From Knufia peltigerae (lineage: Eukaryota; Ascomycota; Eurotiomycetes; Chaetothyriales; Trichomeriaceae), in the NCBI GenBank assembly GCA_030247855.1, contig JAPDRN010000047.1, forward strand, positions 62,001 through 126,000: 64,000 nucleotides of DNA, read 5' to 3'. The stretch's first letter is position 1, and each line of letters begins with the position of its first letter. The position numbers were made by a program, and so were the translations under genes. Shown here one piece after another: positions 11,454 through 22,250 of the stretch. The notes below the pieces were generated by a model that saw only the letters and a list, made by a program, of their open reading frames with translations, made no database searches and was not told where the DNA came from.

Positions 11454-12095
11454 TCAATAAAAGCCTGGCCGCGAAGGAGGAACGTGTGGCGACATTAGAG
11501 AAGTCACTTCTGCGTCCTGTGTTTTGTCCACCGAGTTGCTGATAGGATTGGCGTCCTGTTCTTCTCTTGCAGAACGGTCCCTCTCTTCTCGACTTTTCCT
11601 TGCATTATTTTGCCATATACGATCCTGCTCCTGTAGTTCTCGTAGTGCTTCCTCCCACTCTAGCTCTTGTATGTTGTCACCTGTTCCGAGAACCTTTTCC
11701 ACGTCGACGTCCTGTCCCCTTTGCAGCTTCTCGACGACTTCTCTTAGCTGCGCAATTTTAAGGTCCGCTTTCCGCGTGAATGTTACAAAATCGTTCTTGG
11801 TTCCCATAATGCGAATCGCTTGTGATCCGATCAGAATATATATCCAGATAAAATAAGTCGCAGGATTAGTCGGCCTTTTCTTCCCATCTTGTGCAGCTTT
11901 GTTTCTGCGGAGACCCTTTGGGATAATCGAGTCCCAAACAGACGATTGAGCCAGGCGTGGGAGATGGCTATCTCGTGAACTTGTATGCTGGAAATGTTGC
12001 TGGACGCATCGCTTTGAGAGGGGCAGAGCGTCCGATCGAGCTACATGGCATCGAGGAGAAATGCAAACGGCTCGTGAGATCCATGGTAGGCTCAT
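11454..12095 (-). CDS. DUF5321-like mitochondrial membrane protein
   Basis: Single exon, 213 residues. The N-terminus is rich in Arg, Ser and Ala without acidic residues, like a mitochondrial presequence. SSVWDSIIPKGLR precedes one hydrophobic segment (TYFIWIYILIGSQAIRIMG, about residues 80-98). A charged coiled-coil region then follows, with FTRKADLKIAQLREVVEKL and GTGDNIQELEWEEALREL. This pattern is that of the fungal DUF5321 family as I remember it: one membrane pass near the middle, then a coiled coil. The family's biochemical role is not known to me; inner-membrane location is inferred from the presequence and single helix. The ATG at 12095 is the first in frame. Confidence 0.82.
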   Translation of the reverse strand: MSLPWISRAVCISPRCHVARSDALPLSKRCVQQHFQHTSSRDSHLPRLAQSSVWDSIIPKGLRRNKAAQDGKKRPTNPATYFIWIYILIGSQAIRIMGTKNDFVTFTRKADLKIAQLREVVEKLQRGQDVDVEKVLGTGDNIQELEWEEALRELQEQDRIWQNNARKSREERDRSAREEQDANPISNSVDKTQDAEVTSLMSPHVPPSRPGFY

Positions 12096-13014
12096 GCTGC
12101 GTATTTAGGTATTTCAAAATTGATCCAACAATCGAAAGAGGTTTTGAACGCTTCACTGATAATAATTAAGGGATTTCTCGGCAACAAAAGCGCCTGTAGC
12201 TGTCTGCAGGTACGTAAACGAGACGGGGGATGATGTTGGTAGACAAGCGTGCGAACCGCCATTCTGTTTTTCAAATAATAATATATTCGTTATCAATACT
12301 CCGCACCATATAAGCAACCATACTTAACAGGTACCAACATATCTCTCGCTGTGTTCTCTACGGCATTTACGCGCTATTGCATATACATAATCCCTGTCTC
12401 CGTTCTTTCTGGCTTCCTCTTGCTATCGGTGTTCTTTGCCGTGTTCTTCACAACAGTTATGCGCAATATTAACTGCTCCCTGCTCCCCGGCACTGCTTCC
12501 TGGTCCCTATCGTTTTCGGTCCCTTCCTCTTACAAGCCAGTTTCGGCGGTGTTGTTTTGCTTTGGTTTGGTCTTTGGTTGGATATCCTCTGGCTGATTGT
12601 TGGGATCACTTGCCAATGTGCAACCTGGCTACCAGGAAACCGTCACCACAAATGTGATGCAATCTCCTGTTGTCTACACGATGCCAACGACAACCACTGT
12701 GTCGAGTATATACTCTGGCCCGTTGTATGGTCTTCACAACCAAGGTAACATTGAGGTGGTTGAGAATGTTGGGGAGAAGAAGATCATAGGGACCTTGTCC
12801 ACCCAAATAACGACTCTGCTTTGAAAGGCGACAACATTTCGCCATAGGTATTGAAACCGGCAATCTCCTTCTCCTGCTCGTTAGAACAAGCGATCGAATC
12901 AGCCGTTGGAGTGCCACAGCTAAGTACTCGTCAAGTCAGACATCAATGCAATGAACGAGTACGATTTGCGCTCCCAAAACACCGGGCATGTCGCTGGTGT
13001 CGACCGAGCTGCTT
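12096..13014. other. Intergenic, no gene supported
   Basis: Several ATG-started short ORFs lie on the plus strand, including a hydrophobic one at 12351-12596, but none shows a domain or matching splice signals. Confidence 0.45.
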
Positions 13015-13419
13015 CTACATATCGGGAAGTTGTGCATATTGCATCACAATCGACCAGCTGTGTTGTAGGAGTGCTGCAAAACATATTGAATGCAGGATTA
13101 AATAGAGAAACGCCTCGGAACGGAAGATTGCCGCTCTTGCTTGTGCTTGTCTGTATAACCTCGCGACTGATCTCACAGACGGAGCAACGTGGTATATAGC
13201 TAGAGTCGCAGCGATCTTGCTGGATAAGTCATCGGGTTTTCGAGCAACGAAAATGGCGGCAAGCATGACGGAACTTAACAGCAGGACGGCATATTGTCGT
13301 ATAAGTGCGTGAGCTTGCGGAGTATGCGTCCCAATCTGCTTGCTTGGAAAGAAAAAGAAGTTGATACATGCTGGGATTTCGATGAAGATGTGGATCAAAA
13401 AACATAGATTATATGGCAT
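13015..13419 (-). CDS. Small multi-pass membrane protein, N-terminus uncertain
   Basis: From the first ATG (13419) the product is 134 residues. Hydrophobic helices lie at the N-terminus (YNLCFLIHIFIEIPACINFF), at about residues 45-62 (AVLLLSSVMLAAIFVA) and near the C-terminus (FLYLILHSICFAALL). The HIFIEIPACINFFFFPS motif looks like a conserved fungal membrane-protein signature, but I do not know a function. The reading frame remains open upstream to a stop near 13493 and codes more hydrophobic residues without an ATG, so a short upstream exon joined at one of the AG sites there is plausible. Only 296 bp separate it from the separase start on the opposite strand, so they may share a promoter. 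Confidence 0.68.
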   Translation of the reverse strand: MPYNLCFLIHIFIEIPACINFFFFPSKQIGTHTPQAHALIRQYAVLLLSSVMLAAIFVARKPDDLSSKIAATLAIYHVAPSVRSVARLYRQAQARAAIFRSEAFLYLILHSICFAALLQHSWSIVMQYAQLPDM

Positions 13420-13715
13420 GACTGCACCTCCTAGGAGGAACACTTCTAACAGAGAGAACAGAACCAAAACCCGGAGTATGTAGACTTGTTAGAAGTTCCC
13501 TAGTGGTTGAGTATTCAAAGATGAAGTCTCGAGGAGGCTCGGCGGGCAAAGCGGAGATTAGCTAATCATGTTTACTTTATGCCCCAATTTGGCTTCAATA
13601 ACGCGCCCTCATCTACGAAATACATGGTATAGTTGACAGCAAAACTTGCACGAATGCAGTAGAGTCTAAAACTCATATATTGCATGATGCATATTCCGAA
13701 TATTGTAATGCCACA

Positions 13716-16700
13716 ATGACACTTACCTCAACTTCACGTATGGAGTCCACCGCAAATGCCTTACGCACTGAGCTGAACTCGCCCGCTCCAACGGCACAGA
13801 CATTGCGCTTCCTGCGCTCCATCCTCTATCAAGCCGATACCGAACTTCAAGAGGTCAATAGCTGTCTGAAGAAAGCTCAAAATGTCACAAAGAAGCCGAC
13901 GAGGCCTCAACAGCTTGGGAACGCTAGTTCAAAGCCTTCGCGCAAGGCCGAGTCCAGCTTACCCATGCACGCAGCACCGAGCAATAAGACCTCACAGCTA
14001 TCTCAGACCGAGCGACGGAACCTCGCTACTGAAGCTTTCAACACTACTCTGAGGCAATTAGGACAGGCTGCAAAAGCAGTAGCGACGGCTCAAAAGTCAC
14101 GCGTGGGAGAGAACTCGCCTTTGAAGCAATCTCAGGATGTCAAGCCGCTCCAAGATCGTTCGCCAAATAAAGGGACGAGCATTAAAAGCGGAATCACCAA
14201 GAAAAATATATCTCCCACTGCAGCAGGCGGATTGAAAGTGACGGTTGAGTGCGCCCAGCTGGCGTTACGGTTTCTCCGTGAAGACCCCAAGGCAGCAGAG
14301 GAAGGATCTGGAAACGCTTCATTAGATACTGAGAATGCCGCTTTGATTCTGCTAGACAAAACCATCACTCTTGGTCTCCTGCAGGAGGCGCAACATCAAC
14401 TGAGCAGTATACACAAACGATACTGGGGGAACTTCCAAAGACCCCTACCGCCAGAAACGTCTCTTCCACGATTCTTGCTGGGACGTCCAGATGCGGCAGA
14501 TCAACCCTCCAAGCTTCGATTCACGACCTCTATGCAAAGCCAAGGACTACGTCTTGCGATCCTGGTCGGTGCAGAGTCTCTCCGCAGTGATGAACTGGTT
14601 CAGTCAGTACATTTGAAAACAGTCGGGAGTCCGCCTTGGATTGCACTGCAGGGGTCCAAGAACGGCCTTCACGACGCCGAAGCCACTGGGATGCAGTTGC
14701 GGACTATCTCACTTGCATTGTCGAAGCTGTACTCAACTACACTAAAGTCACCTTCAAGCACATGGTCCTCGAGAGGACTGTTCGAGCTATTCTGCACCGC
14801 CCTCGATATCAAATTCAGGTCATGGAAATACCTACGCCACGCTATAGATCCGACCAGAGATGTGTGGCGCCCATTTCAGAGCGCTGCAAAGAGAGCTTTA
14901 TCCAATGCAAAAGACGCTGAAGATTCTATGACCACGATACTGCATTATCTACGTTTGTTTCGAGACTATCTTAGGGATGCAAAGTGTGATGGCAACATTC
15001 CTTCCACGGTCATCGATACGCTGGCACAGATTCCCTATGAAGTGCGAGCTCCGTCAGAGCTCTTGTCATTATTAGAGGAGCAAATCCGGACCGCGAGTAA
15101 CGTGGACGTTCTTCCCTGGCACTGTCAAATTGCCCACTGGCGGCTGAAGGTGTATCCGAAATCAGCAACTTCCGCAATTGAAGCGGTTCGCATAGTCAAA
15201 GATGCTTTCGAGAAATACTCCAGCGTGTCAGAATCCAGCCTTGAACGGGTTTTACTATGCGCGGCACACCTTCGCAAAACAGTTATCGAGGCGGTCAGTA
15301 GTATCGCTACCTCCTGCACAAAAGACAAAACGCTGGCCTCCTTGCATGAATGTGCACTTCTACTGGTATATTGTTCGTGCACAGTGCTATGCGAAAAGGT
15401 AGCTTCGAGAGTGCGTTGCGATGAGGGGAACATGAACGAATCCACTTTGCAAGCATTATTCTCAACTCTAGTCAAGAACATTGAGGCTGTTCTAGATGTT
15501 GATAAATATATCACGGCACAAACATCAGATACGGCAAAAGAGACTTTGAGAACATGTTCGACAACATTGGGATGGCTTCAGATCAAAATTTCAAGCGCGG
15601 CTGCTTCTGTGTCCTTGTGCCAAATGGTCGATCACTTGCATGTCCGGCTTTCGAATGCTTGGTGGTCTCGTTATCTTGATGCTGTGAAAAGGAAGAACGT
15701 TCAAGAACAAATACAGTCCTTGAGGCTGTCAGTAGATGGCCTTTCTACGTTGTCGATCGGCCAACGGAAGGCTGCTTTCCTTGGACTCAAATATGAAAGA
15801 CTTGGATCATGCCATATTGATCTGAACGAGCCTATTATGGCCAGAGCAGCGATCACGAGCGCCCTGGAGTTCAATCTCAGCGAAGGAGCTCTCGGAGAGA
15901 TTGTTGATCTAGCTTTAAGAGGACCTTTTGATCGAGCATGGTCGGAATCTCAGACCAACTTCAAAGTTCTGACAAAAATTCTTACTACGTATACTCGCTT
16001 GACTCTACAGCTATCCTCTACAGTCGAAAGCTCGGACCTTTTTTGGGATTGCCAGTCATTACCTCCGGTTCATCGTGCTATATTGTTGGAAAAGCAGATG
16101 TATACTTTGGCCGAAGCAGATCTGACCGAACGTCAACTCAAATTTTGTGCTGCTCGAGTACAGCTGATTCTAAATCTTCTCAAGCAGGATCAATATCGCG
16201 TATGCAGATTGAGACTTGTCAGCAATCTGCTGTATTGGGCATTGAAAAAGAGGCTGTCCCCATCACAGTGTTTTATTGACCCAACAACTATCAAACAGTA
16301 CCTGCAAATTGAACCATCCCAGAAGGAAGACATTTTTCTACATACATACGAAGTAGGGTTTCGTTGTGTCGTCTCACTTCAGCAAGGACTTTTCCTAGGG
16401 GAGCTCACTAGCAAAGAGCTCGAATTATCGCTCAGGAAAATATCACAATTAGTCTTGCAATGCAGCAAGCTCAACGATTTCACCAAGATTTTTGACAACC
16501 TGGAAACGGTAGTCTCAGCTGTTCGTTCTTCTGTCGATTATGCGAGTTACTTGGAGTATCATAGAGCGAAGTCTTTAGCTTTAGAGATTCTGAGCTATGT
16601 GCGCGACTTTGGCATCCAGAAGCTCGAGTTATCGAAATCGAATATTCTCCTGCAGCTTGCAGAACTCCATGACAAGAAGTTGGATTTGGCGTCTGCTGCT

Positions 16701-19700
16701 GAGTGCTTCGGTCAAGTTGAAACAGCGTTGGCAGATGACAAAACCGACAATCTGCAGGAGGCAGAATTTGCATTAGGATATGCAGAGCACCATCTCGAGA
16801 CAGACAATACTGCCCAGTGCTTGCACTGGCTTGAATGCGCTCAGGCGAAATGGAAAGACTCTCGGAAATGTACAGAATCCAGCAGTGTACGTCTTCGCGA
16901 ACAGACGATTCTCTGTCGTGCCGCCATTATTGCTTCACGGGTCTCTTTTCGTCGAGGACAACTTTTGGATGCAGTTATCAGCGGCAGGCAATCGGTCAAG
17001 ATTGCGGCAGCTCTTTGGATGTCGCTAGAAAAGGTATGGGATGTCGACGATAATATTGTGAGAGGTTCTTCCAACGACTCAGACCTGCACAATTTGACTG
17101 TTGATCTATCGAATCTCAACGTGTCATCGAGACACGCTCCCCGATTGACAATTGATGCAGCACGACTTTGGCGTCAAATTGAGCTACATGCCTCTGCTTT
17201 CAGAAACTTGGCCTCGCTTACTGCACATTGCGGTCTTTATCAGGATGCTGTATACTTTTACGAACAGGCATTAAAAGTTGCAAAGAAAACAAATTCATGG
17301 TCTCAGATTCATTTGATATCTAGCGAAATTGCCTTGGTGCATGCTCGCGCCGATGATACCAACAAAGCAGAGATGGCAATCCGAGCAACCACGCCTGAAT
17401 TCTTGGATCAATTGAGCTTTGTTCCGCAGTCACTAGCTGCCGTCAATCGGAGTGAGCTCCACTTGCGTCTGGGGAGTCTCACGATCTGCCATCGGTATCT
17501 TGACGATGTGATCCGATCACTAGCGTCGTGGGCAAATGCAATCAACCCACAGATCAAGACCGCTCAAAAGCCCAAGGCGAAAGGCTCGAAAGCACCATCA
17601 CGGGCCGCTGTCAAGAAGCCAAGTGCACAGCTGAAGGTAAAGAACGCCCATACGTTTGAAATGTGCACTCAGGACAAGCTTCCAACACATGCGCGACCTC
17701 AAGCTTTAGAGGAGATAGCCCAACATGCTGCTGGTCTCCAGATGAGGCTGAATTTGGTGGAAAACAATGCAGACCTAAAGGCATTAGATAATGCGGTGAC
17801 AACGTCCGGCAGCAATAATCAGGCTTGGAACAATGGAACAGTCAAAGCTCTGAGTTTGATTCAATTGGCTTTGAAAAGTTTTGCTCAGGATACAAGGACT
17901 AATGTCCTCGCAGAGACTGCGATGGCCCTGCCCGTGAGATATAAGTCTGCTAGAAAGAGTGGAAGAGTTTCCTTTGTGCAGAGTGCTGCAGCTCCAGGCT
18001 TGAGGAAAAAGACAGTGCGTGCTACAAAAGGATCCCGCAGTCAAAGTGTACAACAATCAGTGCAAGACGGCAAGGAACTACTGTTGAGAGCTTACGAAAG
18101 TCTTGAGCGAATGAAGGACGCTCCTGAGGCTGCAATATCCTCCGACGACATCCATGCAGCTCACAAGCTCATGTCCCAGGTAAGCTTGCTCTCGACATCG
18201 CTGGGGCAGTCTCTTGTCAATTCGTCAATGGACCTTATCCTTGACGCGTTGGCCCCAATGGATATTGCAAGGACCCGAGAGCGCTTAATCATGGAGAGTG
18301 AACAAGTCACCTCTGGGAGGGCACTTGTTCAGAGTTGGCCGCAGCCCACAAGCTTCGAGAACTCGTGTACGGCAACATATTCGCAATATGATGCTGGCCT
18401 CGACACGGGATTGCTTCCGAAGTCCTGGTCGGTTGTCTCTCTGTGCCTGAGTGAAGATAAGAGTGAACTTCTTGTCTCACGCATCAATTCACACCGATCA
18501 CCATTTGTCATCAGGATTCCTTTGTCAAGACCAGACATGTCCGAAGCAGAAAACGAAGAGCTCGATTTTGCTAGTGCCAAGGCAGAAATGCAACGCATAA
18601 CAGTGGGAGCAAATGCGTCAGCGCATGATTCTCGTGGAAGCTCACCCGACAAAACAATAAGAAAAGCATGGTATGCCGAACGACAAGCTTTGGATCGACA
18701 GCTTGCCCTTCTGCTCGAGAACATTGAGAATGTATGGTTTGGCGGCTTCCGTGGACTGCTGTGCACGTCGGTCGTGGATGAAAAGTTGTTGTCAGACTTC
18801 GGCCAAAGCCTTTCCCGTACACTCGACCGGCATCTTCCATCTAGACAGAAGTCGTCTAAAGTTGCAGTCGACAAAGTTGAGCTTCACAATCATGTGATGG
18901 AATTGTTTCTTACTCTTGGCAATCCTGAGGAAGTCGAACTGGACGATGCGATAACCGATTTGCTGTACTTTGTGGTGGATATCCTCCAGTTCAACGGCGA
19001 GAAGAATGCATACGATGAAATTGATTTCGATGCGATGTTGGTGGAAGTCCTAGATGCACTGCAGACTTATCACAGTCAGAACTCGAAACAAGTGCCAAAG
19101 CCTGGTCATACGATAATGATTTTGGATAAGGCACTGCAGCTGTTTCCATGGGAGTCGATGTTGTGTCTGAAGGGGCGAGCAGTGTCACGAATGCCATCTC
19201 TGGCCGCCGTTTGGGCGCGGCTTCGACAGATGCGTGAGCAAAAACACAATCGAGATGGCATTGTCATCCCAAGCTCAGACGGTGCATATATACTCAACCC
19301 TTCGTCGGACCTCGTGTCGACGCAAAATTCGTTCGAGCAAATCTTCAGAGACCAACTCACAACATTCGAGGCAATAGTCAATCGACCACCAAAGGAACCC
19401 GAGTTCGAGAGTGTTTTGCACAACAAATCCTTGATGCTTTACTTTGGACACGGAGGGGCCGCCCAATACATTCGGGGCCGAACCATCCGCAAGTTGGATA
19501 AATGTGCGGTCACAATGCTCATGGGTTGCAGCAGCGCAAAGATGACAGAGTGTGGAGTGTACGAGCCACACGGCATGCCATGGAATTACATCAATGGAGG
19601 CAGTCCGGCCGTGGTAGGAACGCTCTGGGATGTGACGGATCGTGATATCGATCGATATGCCATGGAGGTCATTGCAGAATGGGGACTGATCGAATGTGAT

Positions 19701-19910
19701 GGTACCACGGATACAAAGCCTGTTACCAAGCAGAGGAAGAAGGTGTCCGACAAGGGCGGCCACAGCACAGCAAAGAGGCGCCAGATCACACAGCAGCGTG
19801 GAACAGTATCTTTGGATGAGGCGGTCGCACGCGGACGGGAGGCATGCTTGTTGAAGTACCTGAATGGAGCTGCGCCCGTAATGTATGGTGTTCCAGTCTT
19901 TTTAGCATGA
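13716..19910 (+). CDS. Separase (cohesin-cleaving protease, peptidase family C50)
   Basis: Single uninterrupted exon of 2064 residues from the first ATG (13716), close to the length of Aspergillus BimB. Separase cleaves the kleisin subunit of cohesin at anaphase and is held inactive by securin. The N-terminal ~1500 residues are helical-repeat-like with little motif content. The C-terminal caspase-fold domain has the catalytic His in LYFGHGGAAQYIRG (His 1912) and the catalytic Cys in MLMGCSSAKMTECG (Cys 1938), followed by the conserved NGGSPAVVGTLWDVTDRDID. Both catalytic residues are present, so the enzyme should be active. An intronless 6.2-kb gene is notable beside multi-exon neighbours. 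ESP1 and bimB are the names used for orthologues. Confidence 0.96.
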   Translation: MTLTSTSRMESTANALRTELNSPAPTAQTLRFLRSILYQADTELQEVNSCLKKAQNVTKKPTRPQQLGNASSKPSRKAESSLPMHAAPSNKTSQLSQTERRNLATEAFNTTLRQLGQAAKAVATAQKSRVGENSPLKQSQDVKPLQDRSPNKGTSIKSGITKKNISPTAAGGLKVTVECAQLALRFLREDPKAAEEGSGNASLDTENAALILLDKTITLGLLQEAQHQLSSIHKRYWGNFQRPLPPETSLPRFLLGRPDAADQPSKLRFTTSMQSQGLRLAILVGAESLRSDELVQSVHLKTVGSPPWIALQGSKNGLHDAEATGMQLRTISLALSKLYSTTLKSPSSTWSSRGLFELFCTALDIKFRSWKYLRHAIDPTRDVWRPFQSAAKRALSNAKDAEDSMTTILHYLRLFRDYLRDAKCDGNIPSTVIDTLAQIPYEVRAPSELLSLLEEQIRTASNVDVLPWHCQIAHWRLKVYPKSATSAIEAVRIVKDAFEKYSSVSESSLERVLLCAAHLRKTVIEAVSSIATSCTKDKTLASLHECALLLVYCSCTVLCEKVASRVRCDEGNMNESTLQALFSTLVKNIEAVLDVDKYITAQTSDTAKETLRTCSTTLGWLQIKISSAAASVSLCQMVDHLHVRLSNAWWSRYLDAVKRKNVQEQIQSLRLSVDGLSTLSIGQRKAAFLGLKYERLGSCHIDLNEPIMARAAITSALEFNLSEGALGEIVDLALRGPFDRAWSESQTNFKVLTKILTTYTRLTLQLSSTVESSDLFWDCQSLPPVHRAILLEKQMYTLAEADLTERQLKFCAARVQLILNLLKQDQYRVCRLRLVSNLLYWALKKRLSPSQCFIDPTTIKQYLQIEPSQKEDIFLHTYEVGFRCVVSLQQGLFLGELTSKELELSLRKISQLVLQCSKLNDFTKIFDNLETVVSAVRSSVDYASYLEYHRAKSLALEILSYVRDFGIQKLELSKSNILLQLAELHDKKLDLASAAECFGQVETALADDKTDNLQEAEFALGYAEHHLETDNTAQCLHWLECAQAKWKDSRKCTESSSVRLREQTILCRAAIIASRVSFRRGQLLDAVISGRQSVKIAAALWMSLEKVWDVDDNIVRGSSNDSDLHNLTVDLSNLNVSSRHAPRLTIDAARLWRQIELHASAFRNLASLTAHCGLYQDAVYFYEQALKVAKKTNSWSQIHLISSEIALVHARADDTNKAEMAIRATTPEFLDQLSFVPQSLAAVNRSELHLRLGSLTICHRYLDDVIRSLASWANAINPQIKTAQKPKAKGSKAPSRAAVKKPSAQLKVKNAHTFEMCTQDKLPTHARPQALEEIAQHAAGLQMRLNLVENNADLKALDNAVTTSGSNNQAWNNGTVKALSLIQLALKSFAQDTRTNVLAETAMALPVRYKSARKSGRVSFVQSAAAPGLRKKTVRATKGSRSQSVQQSVQDGKELLLRAYESLERMKDAPEAAISSDDIHAAHKLMSQVSLLSTSLGQSLVNSSMDLILDALAPMDIARTRERLIMESEQVTSGRALVQSWPQPTSFENSCTATYSQYDAGLDTGLLPKSWSVVSLCLSEDKSELLVSRINSHRSPFVIRIPLSRPDMSEAENEELDFASAKAEMQRITVGANASAHDSRGSSPDKTIRKAWYAERQALDRQLALLLENIENVWFGGFRGLLCTSVVDEKLLSDFGQSLSRTLDRHLPSRQKSSKVAVDKVELHNHVMELFLTLGNPEEVELDDAITDLLYFVVDILQFNGEKNAYDEIDFDAMLVEVLDALQTYHSQNSKQVPKPGHTIMILDKALQLFPWESMLCLKGRAVSRMPSLAAVWARLRQMREQKHNRDGIVIPSSDGAYILNPSSDLVSTQNSFEQIFRDQLTTFEAIVNRPPKEPEFESVLHNKSLMLYFGHGGAAQYIRGRTIRKLDKCAVTMLMGCSSAKMTECGVYEPHGMPWNYINGGSPAVVGTLWDVTDRDIDRYAMEVIAEWGLIECDGTTDTKPVTKQRKKVSDKGGHSTAKRRQITQQRGTVSLDEAVARGREACLLKYLNGAAPVMYGVPVFLA

Positions 19911-20463
19911 GTTGACGAGGACAAATGAATATTCTGCGAACGATTGGTTCTAGCAAAAATGTCGGGTTTGCTTGTTGAAGGAAGAGTACCTTTTATGTGT
20001 GAAGCCTCGACAGGCCGCGCCCAGGGTTTCTGGCAAAGAGGTTCATTCGTAAGGCTGCCATCTAATTCATAATCTGTGGCTTTGGACAGTTTGTCGACTC
20101 TCATGGCCGAGATAGAATACTCGGAGGACTTGCCTAATAGATCCCAGGTCCCTAATGCAAGGGAGGATTATGCGTTAGCGTACTCAGTCCTCCGTAGCAT
20201 GTTATGATTGGCTATGGGGATCGTACTGTACATACTGTCACTGTCACCGCCATCCTCGTACCTCGTAATACGTCAGCCTCAATCCCGTCTACAGGTCATC
20301 AAGGCAACCAACATTCAGTCATTCACTCATAGCCTTCAGCCTGAAACTCTTCCTCTCTCCCTTGCCTTACTTCCCAACATCCACAACCTCTCACATTCTT
20401 TTCATCATCCTCATCTCTCTTCCCATGCAACTCGACTCTCATCGTCGCCAATTCAGCATCACC
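19911..20463. other. Separase 3' flank and promoter of next gene
   Basis: The last 150 bp before 20464 are pyrimidine-rich, as common in fungal promoters and leaders. No gene is seen. Confidence 0.5.
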
Positions 20464-21481
20464 ATGCCTTGCCGTTGGTCTCGCCGCTGTAGAGCAGCAG
20501 GTGACGATGTCCCAGCTACCCTCCCTTCCCCCACCTCGGCCCCGGACGTCGAAGACTGGAAAAAGATCCGTAAATACCACTTGAGAAACATGAGGAAGCA
20601 GGTCCGGCAGGTCATACTCTTGATGGCGTTGATGGAGGCTATCCGCGTTGGACCCCTGCAGCTGGTCTACGCCGGTACACATGGCTTTCCTGCGAACGGT
20701 GCCGATGACTTTGGTGTATGTTTTGGTCCAAACCCACCTCCCCCCCCCAATGATAACCAGTTGGTACCATTGGAAAAGAGCGTCCTTGACCTGTCACTGA
20801 CAACCAATTCGTCGTACAGATTGCACACGCCGTTGGCTACTTCGTGAGCTGGCTGTACATGTGCGCCTTTACCATCGTCTTCGTTCCCTTCTTCAGCGTA
20901 AGTGAACCACCTTTGATCCTTGAGCCTCTTTACAAGAAGTGTTTCGGAGGGTTTCTTTACTAAACATGACAAAACCTTGCGACATATAGTGGTGGCTCCC
21001 TAACATGGGCTCGGATGATCCGGAGAACCCCTCGACCGCCGACAACTTCGTCAAAGTCTTGACCAAGATCAACCTTGTCCTCCTGCCCATGTCCGCGGGA
21101 ATCAGCCTCATCACCTACGCGTACCACGCCGTCTCCGCCTTCATCTACGTCGACTCTCGTACCCGTGACAGCAAGAGATTCCCCAAGAACACCCGCAAGA
21201 ATTGGCTCGTCCGTTTCTTCATGCTCCTGGGCATTGCCATGGCCACCGCCGGTGGTTACGGTGCCTTCAACATCCTCGCTGCGTGGGACCTCGCCCACGT
21301 CAAGCCGATCGAGTACGCCGTCATTGTGGTCCCGGTCCAGATCAACCTGGGCATGCTCTTTGGTACCGTTGCACAGTTCAAGATGGAGAAGAGAATGGCC
21401 AGGAAGGAGGCAATGAAGCTCGAGAGTGCCCGGCAAGAGGCAGCAAGCGTCGATGAGAAGGCCAGTCTGTTGCAGGTTTAG
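20464..21481 (+). CDS. Multi-pass membrane protein of unknown function
   Basis: Exons 20464-20715, 20820-20897 and 20990-21481 give 273 residues; donors are GTATGT and GTAAGT, acceptors ACAG and ATAG, all in phase 0. The ATG at 20464 has a good context (ATCACCATGC). After a basic N-terminus there are about five hydrophobic segments: QVILLMALMEAIRVGPLQLV, the segment coded by exon 2 (YFVSWLYMCAFTIVFVPFF), VLLPMSAGISLITYAYHAV, FFMLLGIAMATAGGYGAF and YAVIVVPVQINLGMLFGTVA. The C-terminal tail is charged and cytosol-like. The 26-residue second exon corresponds to exactly one membrane helix. I recognise no family; a small fungal integral membrane protein is as far as the sequence goes. Confidence 0.8.
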
Positions 21482-22250
21482 AGCGCTGTTTGAGAGATGC
21501 CTGGGTAGTATCGAAAAGTCCCCGGCGTGGCCTAGCCGGTCGGTCGGGAGAAGGATCTCTCTAGGTGGGGAGACCAATTGCTACCTGAAGGGCGAGAATG
21601 TTATGGGAGTTGAACGGCGCTGTCGTTGGCAATATCCACACGGCCGATCATTGTATCCATGCAAACTCTTTTAGTATCGACACAATACCAACAGTGACAG
21701 AGTCAAAATACCTTCTTGGGGTTCGTTTTGCGCCTTCGGGGCATGCGTGGTTTCTTGTTTTCATCTCTATTGATACCCTATTACTTAAACCCTAATTGTG
21801 TCAAGGACTTAAGGGGCCCCCTTTGCCCACAAAACCCTTCGCCCTTTAGAGGTTCGTCGACAACTTCGAAATTGGCTAGAGTCAATCTTGATCTTACACC
21901 AGAGACAAAAAGGCGAGAAGATTACCTAGGTTGACACATAGGTATGGGAGGGAGTTTGATGGTACCTAGGCAGGGATTGAAGATCTTCGACGTTGTGACT
22001 TGGCCGGTTGTTTAGTAGGGAAGAAGGAACCTCCTTCGCTCTCTCCCTCCCCAACCTTTTGTTTGGGAGAAATGCGTGTTTATGAGCATTGATTGACACG
22101 GAGTGAAAGACTCTCTAATGAAAAAGTATCTCTAGTCTATTACCAAGTCACCAACACTAGCAGAAGTCGTTCCTTTTTTTTGGGGGTTGGCCATCACTCT
22201 TTTGAGGGAAACTTGAAGAATCGTGTTCAGCCTCGGCCTCAGCCCAAGCC
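21482..22250. other. Gap holding a decayed gene relic
   Basis: Lies between the two convergent genes. Apart from the relic at 21574-21660 nothing is supported; the rest is AT-richer sequence with short ORFs. Confidence 0.5.
21574..21660 (+). pseudogene. Relic of the C-terminal coding end of the neighbouring secreted-protein gene
   Basis: The plus strand reads NCYLKGENVMG in one frame and then, after a one-base insertion, NGAVVGNIHTAD in the next. The intact gene on the minus strand (22251-23057) reads DCYLKGENIMG followed directly by ADGTVIGNLYAAED. Similarity is visible at nucleotide level too. The copy is inverted relative to the gene and about 600 bp away. Sequence before and after the matching block does not align, so only part of the 3' coding end is left. 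It is frame-broken and cannot code the original product. Confidence 0.7.

Noticed and set aside
13680..13715. Upstream in-frame extension of separase
   Set aside because: The extension begins with TTG; the first ATG in frame is 13716 and gives the family's usual length.
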